Assembly (NCBI GenBank): GCA_938074565.1 | Contig: CALJEQ010000008.1 | Location: forward strand, 186,001 to 250,000 | From: an uncultured Alkaliphilus sp. | Lineage (GTDB): Bacteria; Bacillota; Clostridia; Peptostreptococcales; Natronincolaceae | Length of the DNA stretch: 64,000 bases | Direction: 5' to 3' | Part shown: one piece after another, positions 53,743 to 60,205 of the stretch | How positions within the stretch are numbered: position 1 is the stretch's first letter | Layout: each line of letters starts with the position of its first letter | Notes under the pieces: model-generated | Seen by the model: only the letters and a program-made list of their open reading frames with translations | The model's database searches: none | Told to the model about the DNA's origin: nothing | Made by a program: the position numbers and the translations under genes

Positions 53743-54060
53743 TTACAACCTCCTCCATCTCCATGCTTTTTCAATAATTTCATCTAAACTTTTAGCTTTT
53801 GATTGTTGTTCATTAACTTTTTTAAGTCTATCAATATAGTTTTTTGTAAGTTCCTCATGGTATAATTCAGTATTTTCTAAAATCTCTTTTTTCGCAAAGT
53901 CAGACATGTCTTTTTGTTCCTTATAACCATTTAACGCAAGTAATGCCTCCATGCTATGTTCTAATAGAGATATGCTTGTTTTCAAAGATTCTTCATTCCA
54001 TGTCTTGTTTCTAATTAAAGACTCGCAAAGCAAGTCCCATTCATTATTATTTAAGTCCAT
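53743..54060 (-). CDS. Phage protein of unknown function
   Basis: A 105-residue helical, charged protein starting MDLNNNEWDLLCESLIRNKT. The ATG at 54060 follows GGGGAGGTGAAACA. It ends in WRWRRL. It starts 5 bases after the small gene at 54065, so they are one operon. Confidence 0.58.
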   Translation of the reverse strand: MDLNNNEWDLLCESLIRNKTWNEESLKTSISLLEHSMEALLALNGYKEQKDMSDFAKKEILENTELYHEELTKNYIDRLKKVNEQQSKAKSLDEIIEKAWRWRRL

Positions 54061-54064
54061 TGTT

Positions 54065-54244
54065 TCACCTCCCCTCAATTTCAACTAGCTTAGATTTTTT
54101 TAATTCTAAAGTAGCTTCAAAATTTTCTTTGTCCTTTTTGGATAAGTTTCTTTTAGACAAGCAGATTTCTAAAGCTTTGATTTGCTTTTTTACTTGTCCT
54201 ATTTCTAAATTAAAACTTAAATCAACAGCTGGCATTGGATCCAT
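54065..54244 (-). CDS. Small phage protein of unknown function
   Basis: A 59-residue helical protein starting MDPMPAVDLSFNLEIGQVKK with a lysine-rich coiled-coil-like second half. GAGGTG lies six bases upstream, and its ATG directly follows the stop of the previous gene (54245). Confidence 0.65.
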   Translation of the reverse strand: MDPMPAVDLSFNLEIGQVKKQIKALEICLSKRNLSKKDKENFEATLELKKSKLVEIEGR

Positions 54245-54436
54245 CTAGCACACCTCTCTTTCAGTTTCTTTTGATATTTCTCTGGCTTGTAACATTATAT
54301 TTACGAGATGTGGTATAGCAGGCTTAACCCACTCTGCAAACTGTTCTTGTGTTAGTTCTACTGGATCAAGTTTAGTAATTTCACCAGTTTTATGATTCAA
54401 CCTTACTGTTTTGTAGACCGTTATCGTATTAGACAA
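54245..54436 (-). CDS. Small phage protein, first gene of the early operon
   Basis: A 63-residue protein from a TTG start (AGGAGGGTT upstream): TITVYKTVRLNHKTGEITKL, then an acidic helix. It is first after the divergent control region and is probably immediate-early. Confidence 0.6.
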   Translation of the reverse strand: MSNTITVYKTVRLNHKTGEITKLDPVELTQEQFAEWVKPAIPHLVNIMLQAREISKETEREVC

Positions 54437-54487
54437 TTGGATTAACCCTCCTTTTAACTTGATTTAATATAATAAAGGTTTTTATTT

Positions 54488-54514
54488 CTTTCTGTAGAAT
54501 TTATAAACAGAAAG
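54488..54514. promoter_or_regulatory. Dyad between divergent early genes
   Basis: CTTTCTGT (54488-54495) and ACAGAAAG (54507-54514) form a perfect inverted repeat with an 11-base spacer, overlapping the ribosome binding site region of the gene at 54526. It is a candidate operator or SD-masking stem. Confidence 0.45.
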
Positions 54515-54525
54515 GAGGTGATTTC

Positions 54526-54981
54526 GTGAATAATGATATACCTAAATTAATTAAAGATAGAATTGATTTAAAAGCTCTTACTTACGATTATTGCAATAGC
54601 TGTGTCGAAATTCTAAAAAATGGAAAAATATCAGAAGTATCGATTAGTCAAAGTACTCAAGTTTCAATTGTTACAAATTTTGGATTAGTAACTGGTGATA
54701 TGATTAAACCTTTTGAAGATAATGAAAAAGAGTTGGACGTATCAACAAAACTTACATCAGTTATCTATGAAAAAACTGTTGAACTTAGAAATGAACACAT
54801 TCAAAAATTAATAGATAATAATCCAGATGTTGCGTTAATTAATGATTCTTCTATACTATTACTTTCAAATGTTACTATTACTCCATTTGGCAACCCTAGT
54901 AATAAGTTTAATTTGCAAAATTTTTGTATTTTTACTAGTGAAATACTTGGATTTACATTTGGCGAATTAAATCAAGGTTAA
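54526..54981 (+). CDS. Phage protein of unknown function (plus strand)
   Basis: A 151-residue soluble protein from a GTG start with an excellent AAAGGAGGTGATTTC upstream. It begins MNNDIPKLIKDRIDLKALTY; the second half resembles a small alpha/beta domain (VALINDSSILLLSNVTITPF). It is divergent from the early operon and convergent with the coiled-coil gene at 54953 (29-base overlap), so it is likely expressed in the lysogen. Confidence 0.58.
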   Translation: MNNDIPKLIKDRIDLKALTYDYCNSCVEILKNGKISEVSISQSTQVSIVTNFGLVTGDMIKPFEDNEKELDVSTKLTSVIYEKTVELRNEHIQKLIDNNPDVALINDSSILLLSNVTITPFGNPSNKFNLQNFCIFTSEILGFTFGELNQG

Positions 54982-55150
54982 CTTCTAATTTTTTTAGTCT
55001 ATCAGCAATAATTGTAGACACTGTATTAACTTCTTCTTGTGTCACAATCCCAGTTATATCAAATTTAACTAAAGTCTGTGCTGGAACTCGACCTTCCAGT
55101 TCAGACACCCTCTTTTCTAAAACTTCAATTTTTTCTTCAAGTGATTTCAT
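54953..55150 (-). CDS. Small coiled-coil protein
   Basis: A 65-residue protein whose first 25 residues form a heptad repeat (LEEKIEVLEKRVSELEGRVP). GGGGGAG precedes the ATG. Its 5' end and leader are duplicated in decayed form at 56182-56290 and 56747-56800. It follows the Cro-like gene on the same strand. Confidence 0.6.
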   Translation of the reverse strand: MKSLEEKIEVLEKRVSELEGRVPAQTLVKFDITGIVTQEEVNTVSTIIADRLKKLEVNLDLIRQM

Positions 55151-55184
55151 TTTTTCTCCCCCATATTAATTAATGTTTATACTT

Positions 55185-55373
55185 TTAATTTAATAATTCT
55201 GATACTGGAACATTTAAGGCTTTTGCTAATCTAGTCAAACTGTCTAAGGAAGGCTTTGATTTACTTTTCTCAATTTTGCATATTGTAGAAACGTCTAAGT
55301 CTACTTTTTCTGCTAACTGTCCTTGAGTAATCCCCTGTTTTATTCTGTAACTTTTGATTTTTGAACCAATCAT
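55185..55373 (-). CDS. Cro-like XRE regulator (pair 1)
   Basis: A 62-residue DNA-binding protein: SKIKSYRIKQGITQGQLAEK and VSTICKIEKSKSKPSLDSLT are a complete XRE helix-turn-helix. It is transcribed leftward from a consensus promoter that contains an operator-like palindrome, divergent from a plus-strand XRE repressor at 55516. It would direct lytic or early transcription. Confidence 0.85.
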   Translation of the reverse strand: MIGSKIKSYRIKQGITQGQLAEKVDLDVSTICKIEKSKSKPSLDSLTRLAKALNVPVSELLN

Positions 55374-55398
55374 TTTGTTTTGCACCTCCTTGTAATAA

Positions 55399-55427
55399 AT
55401 TATATTGGATTTAATTCAACATGTCAA
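55399..55427 (-). promoter_or_regulatory. PR-like promoter with operator in the spacer (pair 1)
   Basis: TTGACA (55427-55422), 17-base spacer, TATAAT (55404-55399) on the minus strand. The spacer contains the operator-like sequence at 55405-55419, so a bound repressor would block RNA polymerase. Confidence 0.85.
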
Positions 55428-55501
55428 TAAATAATTTGGATTTAATTCAATATTTTATAAGTTATTATTATTTGATATTATAAAAGTTGAATAACATTCA
55501 A
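55405..55501. repeat. Three operator-like palindromes (pair 1)
   Basis: TTGGATTTAATTCAA occurs at 55405-55419 and again at 55436-55450; both fit the palindrome TTG-N-ATT-N-AAT-N-CAA. TTGAATAACATTCAA (55487-55501), a perfect palindrome, overlaps the leader of the repressor gene. Centre spacing is 31 and 51 bp, close to 3 and 5 helical turns. Confidence 0.75.
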
Positions 55502-55515
55502 TAGGAGAAATTAAA

Positions 55516-55854
55516 ATGTATAATTATGGTGAACGTTTTAAAGAATTAAGGCAAACTAAAAATATATCTGCAAATAAACTTTCAAAACTTCTAAATGTAG
55601 ACCCTTCGACTATAAGTAAAATCGAAAATGGTTCTGCATTTCCATCGATTCAGCTATTAGAAAAACTTTGTGGTTATTTTGAAATAACCTTATATAGTTT
55701 TTTTAAAAATAATGTTGATAATGTTGCTTTTGACGTTGCTGATAATAATTGTTTAAACTCTAAAGTAAGTGAACTTTTAAAAGTTGCTAATTCTCTTTCT
55801 GATGAACAAATAAAGCAACTTATTAATTTCCTAAAAACAATCACGAAAGGATGA
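55516..55854 (+). CDS. XRE-family repressor (pair 1, CI-like)
   Basis: A 112-residue protein: N-terminal XRE domain (YGERFKELRQTKNISANKLS, VDPSTISKIENG) and a short C-terminal helical domain. AGGAG lies eight bases upstream. It is divergent from the Cro-like gene and very likely binds the three palindromes between them. It is too short for a self-cleaving LexA-type repressor. Confidence 0.83.
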   Translation: MYNYGERFKELRQTKNISANKLSKLLNVDPSTISKIENGSAFPSIQLLEKLCGYFEITLYSFFKNNVDNVAFDVADNNCLNSKVSELLKVANSLSDEQIKQLINFLKTITKG

Positions 55855-55859
55855 TTGCT

Positions 55860-56168
55860 GTGACAAATGAAGATAAAATTTTATTGATACTTCAACAAAT
55901 ACAAGTAGATATTAATGAGTTAAAGCAACGAGTTACTTCTGTAGAAACTAAGTTAGATACTGTAGATGTAAAAATTAATTCTTTAGACAATACGGTTGTG
56001 GCTTTAGATAAAAAAGTTAATTCTGTTTATGACCATACTGCCAATTTAGCTGAATTTCGTACAGAAACTAACGTAAAACTCGATGTGATAACTGATAAAT
56101 TAAATGCTGTTGAAGCTGTTACTAAAGAAAATTTATATGATATTGCTAAGTTAAAGCTTGTGAAGTAG
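55860..56168 (+). CDS. Coiled-coil protein after repressor 1
   Basis: A 102-residue protein that is nearly all coiled coil (INELKQRVTSVETKLDTVDV and further heptads). The GTG at 55860 follows AAAGGATGATTGCT, overlapping the repressor stop region. Probably co-transcribed with the repressor; function unknown. Confidence 0.62.
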   Translation: MTNEDKILLILQQIQVDINELKQRVTSVETKLDTVDVKINSLDNTVVALDKKVNSVYDHTANLAEFRTETNVKLDVITDKLNAVEAVTKENLYDIAKLKLVK

Positions 56169-56181
56169 CTTTCATTTTAAA

Positions 56182-56290
56182 ACTGGAACTTACCCTTCCA
56201 GTTCAGTCACCCTCTTTTCTAAAACTTTAATTCTTCAAGTTATTTCAATTTTTCTCCCCCATATTAATTAATGTTTGTACTGTTGATTTA
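56182..56290. repeat. Decayed duplication of the coiled-coil gene's 5' region
   Basis: This segment repeats 55081-55190 with substitutions and a small deletion: CCTTCCAGTTCAG, ACCCTCTTTTCTAAAACTT and TCTCCCCCATATTAATTAAT are shared. A third, shorter fragment with CTTCCAGTTTAGTCACCCTC is at about 56747-56800. Each fragment flanks one regulator pair. Confidence 0.75.
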
Positions 56291-56408
56291 GTTTTGTAAT
56301 AATTAAAGCATTTAACGAAATCCCCATTTTTTTAGCATCAATTTCTAATTGTTCCTTTAATGGTTGAGGTAACCTTAATGTAAATTGTTCTCTTTTTGGT
56401 GATTTCAC
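56268..56408 (-). CDS. Arc-like ribbon-helix-helix regulator (pair 2, left)
   Basis: A 46-residue protein from a GTG start with GGAGG ten bases upstream. REQFTLRLPQPLKEQLEIDA is the beta strand and first helix of the Arc/CopG fold. It is divergent from a second RHH protein, like the Arc/Mnt pair of P22 immI. Confidence 0.75.
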   Translation of the reverse strand: MKSPKREQFTLRLPQPLKEQLEIDAKKMGISLNALIITKLNQQYKH

Positions 56409-56431
56409 CTTGACATCACCTCCATGTTTTT

Positions 56432-56460
56432 ATTGTATAGTGAATTCACTTTAATGTCAA
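56432..56460 (-). promoter_or_regulatory. Promoter with palindromic operator in the spacer (pair 2)
   Basis: TTGACA (56460-56455), 17-base spacer, TACAAT (56437-56432). The spacer contains the perfect palindrome AGTGAATTCACT (56439-56450). Confidence 0.8.
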
Positions 56461-56553
56461 TATGATTCTTTAAGAATTATTTTCAAGTTGTTATAATGAA
56501 GTCACAATGATTTTAAAATGACTTCAAAATTTTTTTTAGAAAGGGTGTTTTGT

Positions 56554-56727
56554 ATGCCAACTGATAAAAAACAGTTTACCCTTAGATTACAAGAGGATAA
56601 CTTTGAAAAAATAAAGTACATAGCTGAAGAAAACAAGCGTTCTATCGCAATGCAAATTGAATATTTAATAGTACAAGCTATTAAAGAATACGAAGACGAA
56701 CATGGTGTAATTCTTCTTTATAAGTAA
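56554..56727 (+). CDS. Arc-like ribbon-helix-helix regulator (pair 2, right)
   Basis: A 57-residue Arc-family protein: DKKQFTLRLQEDNFEKIKYI (strand and helix A) and RSIAMQIEYLIVQAIKEYED (helix B). AAAGGGTG precedes the ATG at 56554. Just upstream are an extended -10 (TG-T-TATAAT near 56495) and an inverted repeat TGAAGTCA/TGACTTCA. Confidence 0.82.
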   Translation: MPTDKKQFTLRLQEDNFEKIKYIAEENKRSIAMQIEYLIVQAIKEYEDEHGVILLYK

Positions 56728-56809
56728 TTTATTAAGATTTGAACTAGAACTGAAACTCGTACTTCCAGTTTAGTCACCCTCTTTTCTAGAACTTCCATTT
56801 TACATTTCT

Positions 56810-57022
56810 TTAATTGTTCACATTAGAAACATTTGATTTTAAAAAAATAGAGTCATCATCTGTCTTTAGTGTTTTTTTAATTTTAAAAAACAAATCAAAC
56901 GATGGGTTTCTATTTCCATTTTCAATATTTGTATAAGTAGTTCTAGCAACGTTTAGTTTTTGGGCTAACTCATCTTGAGTAAAGCCTGCTTCTAATCTTA
57001 GACTTTTCAATTTTAGTCTCAT
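56810..57022 (-). CDS. Cro-like XRE regulator (pair 3)
   Basis: A 70-residue protein: LKLKSLRLEAGFTQDELAQK and NVARTTYTNIENGNRNPSFD form the XRE helix-turn-helix. It is transcribed leftward, divergent from the repressor at 57198, from a consensus promoter. Confidence 0.84.
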   Translation of the reverse strand: MRLKLKSLRLEAGFTQDELAQKLNVARTTYTNIENGNRNPSFDLFFKIKKTLKTDDDSIFLKSNVSNVNN

Positions 57023-57069
57023 ATTGTCACCTCTTTATGTTCCTTATGGAAACTTAATTCTATGTGTTA

Positions 57070-57098
57070 ATTATAGTGCCTTTTAGAAACATTGTCAA
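57070..57098 (-). promoter_or_regulatory. PR-like promoter with operator repeat in the spacer (pair 3)
   Basis: TTGACA (57098-57093), 17-base spacer, TATAAT (57075-57070). The spacer contains TTTTAGAAAC (57081-57090), repeated exactly at 57151-57160, with variants TTATGGAAAC (57044) and TTTTCGGAAC (57122). Confidence 0.85.
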
Positions 57099-57197
57099 TC
57101 TGTTTTTAAAATTATTTTTTCTTTTCGGAACTTTTTCTTAAAATTGTTTATTTTAGAAACAAAACAAAGTAAAATATAAATATTAGGAGGTGAAAAA

Positions 57198-57557
57198 ATG
57201 ACCTTTGCAGATAAATTTAAAGAAATAAGAAAAGATAAAAACTTAACACAAGAAGAGTTGGCTATGCATTTAAATATTGCTCGCTCTACTATTGCTGGTT
57301 ATGAAACTAAAAGAAAAGAACCAGATTATGAAACTCTAAGAAAAATTGCAGATTTTTTTGAGGTTTCAATAGACTACCTATTAGGTCGTACAGATGAAAA
57401 AAGTTTGTATCTAATTGAAGGTGCTGAACTTCCAGTTGAATTAAGAAATGTGGGTATTAACTACATAACTGTAGCTAAAAAGATTAAAGATGAAGGGTTT
57501 TCTCCTGATGAGATCGAGGAAATTCTAGAATTAGCAAAAAAATTAAGAAAAGAATAA
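57198..57557 (+). CDS. XRE-family phage repressor (pair 3, likely main immunity repressor)
   Basis: A 119-residue protein: an XRE domain (FKEIRKDKNLTQEELAMHLN, ARSTIAGYETKRKEPDYETL), then the SIDYLLGRTDE linker typical of Gram-positive phage and ImmR/Xre repressors, then a short helical C terminus (SPDEIEEILELAKKLRKE). AGGAGGTG precedes the ATG. It is the repressor closest to the arbitrium-like locus, whose short transcript runs toward its 3' end. Confidence 0.85.
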   Translation: MTFADKFKEIRKDKNLTQEELAMHLNIARSTIAGYETKRKEPDYETLRKIADFFEVSIDYLLGRTDEKSLYLIEGAELPVELRNVGINYITVAKKIKDEGFSPDEIEEILELAKKLRKE

Positions 57558-57590
57558 ACAGCCCTTTCTAATTTATTAGGCTGTTTTTTT
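57557..57590 (+). terminator. Terminator of repressor 3, possibly bidirectional
   Basis: AACAGCC pairs with GGCTGTT (57557-57563 and 57579-57585) followed by T7 on the plus strand. On the minus strand the same stem is followed by TATTCTTTTC, so it may also end the short leftward transcript. Confidence 0.8.
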
Positions 57591-57677
57591 ATTGTAATTA
57601 CTATTTATTGCGACAACCTTATTATCTAAGCTTATCTTTTTTATGTTTTTACTATTTAGGTTAACTTTAATATTCAT
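57576..57677 (-). CDS. Short ORF of an aimX-like leftward transcript
   Basis: A 33-residue ORF starting MNIKVNLNSKNIKKISLDNK with GAGGGGG six bases upstream, 42 bases below a consensus promoter start. The stop lies in the loop of the terminator at 57557-57590. Like AimX of Bacillus phages it is the short transcript downstream of the receptor/peptide pair; it may act as a peptide or as RNA facing the repressor gene. Confidence 0.42.
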   Translation of the reverse strand: MNIKVNLNSKNIKKISLDNKVVAINSNYNKKTA

Positions 57678-57725
57678 AATATCCCCCTCAAGCCTCTAAA
57701 AATAATTATTTAACAATTTATTTAC

Positions 57726-57754
57726 AGTATAAGGGGGTTAGTGTTTATTGTCAA
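57726..57754 (-). promoter_or_regulatory. Strong leftward promoter downstream of the signalling pair
   Basis: TTGACA (57754-57749), an exact 17-base spacer and TATACT (57731-57726) on the minus strand. Predicted start near 57719. A GTGTAAACTTT element lies about 25 bases upstream of the -35 box. Confidence 0.8.
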
Positions 57755-57777
57755 TAAACTAATATACAGCTTAATAC

Positions 57778-57909
57778 GTGTAAACTTTTCTAATTTTCTA
57801 GCTTGAAAAAAATGTAATAGTTTAACATTTTATTGTATTTGTTTAAATTTCAACAGTTACATTGATTTCAGTTAACAAGAAAGTTTACACTAAATACGCA
57901 AAGTGTAAA
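57778..57909. repeat. GTGTAAA operator-like elements
   Basis: GTGTAAACTTT (57778-57788) is matched by its exact inverse AAAGTTTACAC (57880-57890), and TTTACAC (57884-57890) pairs with GTGTAAA (57903-57909) across 12 bases. They lie upstream of the leftward promoter at 57726, where a transcriptional activator or repressor would bind. A tandem TTGTCGAA (57936-57943, 57946-57953) follows. Confidence 0.6.
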
Positions 57910-57983
57910 TTGAATTAATTTCATTATGTTGTGTTTTGTCGAATGTTGTCGAAAAAGTTTTGAAAAATTATTAAAGTATTTTT

Positions 57984-58018
57984 TTTAAAAAAAGCCCCCT
58001 TTTAAGTAAAAGGGAGTT
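57984..58018 (-). terminator. Terminator after the signal-peptide gene
   Basis: A 9-bp G/C-then-A/T stem (arms 57995-58003 and 58008-58016, one G-U pair) with a 4-base loop and T7 on the minus strand, 8 bases after the peptide stop. Confidence 0.85.
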
Positions 58019-58025
58019 TTGTAAA

Positions 58026-58148
58026 TTACATATTTTGTATAATAGGGCTAAAATCTGGTCTTGGCTCAATGTACGAAGCTCCAAAAGATGTTAAAGTAAA
58101 TAGGCTTACTATTACAGCCACTACTAAAATTTTAGTTATTCTCTTCAT
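58026..58148 (-). CDS. Secreted pro-peptide, candidate arbitrium-like (AimP-type) signal
   Basis: A 40-residue ORF. A positively charged start (MKRITK) and hydrophobic core (ILVVAVIVSLFTL) form a signal peptide with likely cleavage after SFGA. The remaining SYIEPRPDFSPIIQNM would be processed to a short C-terminal pheromone. AAAGGAGTAG precedes the ATG, which overlaps the receptor stop by 4 bases (ATGA). This size, order and overlap match the peptide partners of RRNPP receptors (AimP, Phr, PapR). The mature signal cannot be fixed from sequence. Confidence 0.72.
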   Translation of the reverse strand: MKRITKILVVAVIVSLFTLTSFGASYIEPRPDFSPIIQNM

Positions 58149-59410
58149 ATTATTTCTACTCCTTTCTCATTTATGTATAGTAACACATTTATAATAACAT
58201 TTCTTAATTCGTTAATTGTATCTGCTTTTCCTTCTTTATTTAAGTAACTAAGTAAAAAATTAAGTATTTTTTTTATATTATATATATCGTTGTTTTCTTT
58301 TAATTTTTCAAAAATAGTATTGTAACATTTTGATATGTAACATTCATTTTCTTTGGTTAATGGATTATTAACTAGTAAGTTCATTACATCAATTATTATT
58401 TCTTCTATGTCTTTAGGGCTTACTCTAATATATGTATCATATATATAATATTTCATTTTTATATTATTGATATTATCCAAATATTCAAGTGCTTGATTTA
58501 AGTATCTACTAGCTTCGATATTATCCCCTTTGTCTATATGCAGACTAGCAATATTATTTAAAACATTGCAAGTCAACTCAACATCTCCATTTGCAACTAC
58601 TAAAGCCTTTCTGTTTTCTATAAGTGCTTTTTTATATTTTTTTTCAAGGCTAAATGTCTCTGCTACTGCTAAAATGCTTCTTGTTTTTTGAGTTTGTGAT
58701 GAAGCAAACCCTGTTGATTTTTCAAAAAAATTTCTAGCTTCTTTGTAATTTTTTGATTCTTTGAGTTTATTATTCTGTAAAAGTATAATTCCATAGAAAT
58801 AATGATAAGAATATAAAGTATCATTGCTAATGCTATCATTAAATCTTTTAGCTATATCATCAAGTATTCTTGTACACTGTTTTTTATCAACAAACATATA
58901 TACATAGCTAAGTTGAACACTGTAGTAAACTTCAAGTTCAGTTATACCTTTATCATTTGCTATATCTATAACTTCTTTTAGCATGTCTACGGCTTCATTG
59001 TACAGTTCAATATTAAATCTATATAAGGCTAAGCAGCCTTTTGAAACTAATTGATGATATAAATCTATATTATTTTCTTTGCATAACGTTAATTCATATA
59101 GTTCATTTATTACCTTAGAGTCTTCTTTTGAATTATAGTATTTTATATCTTTTTTTATTTGTGCTATGTAATTTTTGATTTGTTGTTCTATTGTTATAAC
59201 CATTTCAGAATAACTTATATTAAATATTTCTTCTAATTGCTCTATAAATACACTGCTTGTAATTATCTTTTTCTTTAAGTACGATTTTATAGAAGTTTCG
59301 TACTTATTAACTTTTATTGCTAATTCCAGCTCGGTCATATTTTTCTTGGCTAAATAGTCCCTTAGCTGATTACCTTCTCTTACAAGTAATATTTTTTTTA
59401 TTTTTTCCAA
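58145..59410 (-). CDS. RRNPP-type (AimR-like) peptide-responsive regulator
   Basis: A 421-residue cytoplasmic protein. Residues about 12-62 form an XRE-like helix-turn-helix (LRDYLAKKNMTELELAIKVN, then YETSIKSYLKK). From about 80 to the end the protein is all-helical with TPR-type repeats (e.g. YRFNIELYNEAVDMLKEVID; NNIASLHIDKGDNIEASRYL). This is the RRNPP architecture of AimR, PlcR and Rap. AimR is 380-390 residues, slightly shorter. The TTG at 59410 follows AAAGGGGTGAAAC. It is coupled to a secreted peptide gene. Function as a lysis-lysogeny sensor is inferred from context. Confidence 0.8.
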   Translation of the reverse strand: MEKIKKILLVREGNQLRDYLAKKNMTELELAIKVNKYETSIKSYLKKKIITSSVFIEQLEEIFNISYSEMVITIEQQIKNYIAQIKKDIKYYNSKEDSKVINELYELTLCKENNIDLYHQLVSKGCLALYRFNIELYNEAVDMLKEVIDIANDKGITELEVYYSVQLSYVYMFVDKKQCTRILDDIAKRFNDSISNDTLYSYHYFYGIILLQNNKLKESKNYKEARNFFEKSTGFASSQTQKTRSILAVAETFSLEKKYKKALIENRKALVVANGDVELTCNVLNNIASLHIDKGDNIEASRYLNQALEYLDNINNIKMKYYIYDTYIRVSPKDIEEIIIDVMNLLVNNPLTKENECYISKCYNTIFEKLKENNDIYNIKKILNFLLSYLNKEGKADTINELRNVIINVLLYINEKGVEII

Positions 59411-59735
59411 CTAGTTTCACCCCTTTTTAAAACTTTATAGCTTTATTTTATCATATTATTTAAAAATTTAGATAAATTAATTATTAAAAAATGTTGCAGA
59501 TTGTGCAAATTTAATAAAGTAATTAATCTTTTTTCGATACTTTGATGATATGTTCAAACTTGATAATACTTATAAAAATTACTTTATGAAAATTTTTTGT
59601 TTCTTTCGACAGATTATAACAAATTCCAACATAGAATCTGTAGTATAATTTAATTATTATTTTTAAAATAATCATAATATTTAAGATTATAATTAATTTA
59701 AAAAAGTGTTAAAATAATAATATAAGGGGTATGTT
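59411..59735. promoter_or_regulatory. Divergent control region between receptor and DUF6978 genes
   Basis: Very AT-rich. ACAGATT (59609-59615) and AATCTGT (59635-59641) form an inverted repeat directly before a TATAAT at 59644-59649, a likely controlled promoter for the plus-strand pair. TTTCGACA at 59604 is like the TTGTCGAA motif seen elsewhere. I cannot place the receptor promoter. Confidence 0.45.
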
Positions 59736-60179
59736 ATGATTAGTAACGTAGAGTTTCAAAGATTATTAAATCTTTTAAAAGAATTTGTTAATACTGAAAG
59801 GCTTATGTTGCCGAAAGCAGGAACAAAAATAGATTTAAAATTATCTTCTTTGGATAAAAAAGAAGATTTTGTTTTAAATATTAGACGAGGTAGAATTAAT
59901 CTAAGTAAAATTACATATCAAAATTTATATAGTAAGTATAATATGCCCTTAATAAGAATAGACTTAGATGGAACTAGACATCAAAACCCAGATGGAGAAT
60001 TTGTTGGTCTTCCTCACATACATATTTATAAAGAGGGTTTTGGTGATAAATGGGCTTATGAACTGGATAAAGAGTTATTTACCAATACAGATGACTTGGC
60101 ACTATTATTAGAACAATTTATGGATTACTGTAATATTAAACAGGTACCTATAATTCATCAAATAGATATGGGTATTTAA
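59736..60179 (+). CDS. DUF6978-family protein, first gene of a two-gene module
   Basis: A 147-residue soluble protein starting MISNVEFQRLLNLLKEFVNT with IRRGRINLSKITYQN and LPHIHIYKEGFGDKWAYELD, which I associate with DUF6978. AAGGGGTATGTT precedes the ATG. The next gene, 26 bases downstream, is a DUF1828/DUF1829 protein; the two families often occur together on mobile elements. Function unknown; a defence or exclusion module is possible. Confidence 0.68.
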   Translation: MISNVEFQRLLNLLKEFVNTERLMLPKAGTKIDLKLSSLDKKEDFVLNIRRGRINLSKITYQNLYSKYNMPLIRIDLDGTRHQNPDGEFVGLPHIHIYKEGFGDKWAYELDKELFTNTDDLALLLEQFMDYCNIKQVPIIHQIDMGI

Positions 60180-60205
60180 AATATAAAGGGAAGGGGTGTT
60201 GCTAT

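Noticed and set aside
57576-57677. Treating the short ORF near the repressor terminator as a confident gene
   Set aside because: The binding site and promoter are good, but 33 codons of AT-rich sequence could be open by chance; it is kept at low confidence as part of a possible regulatory RNA.
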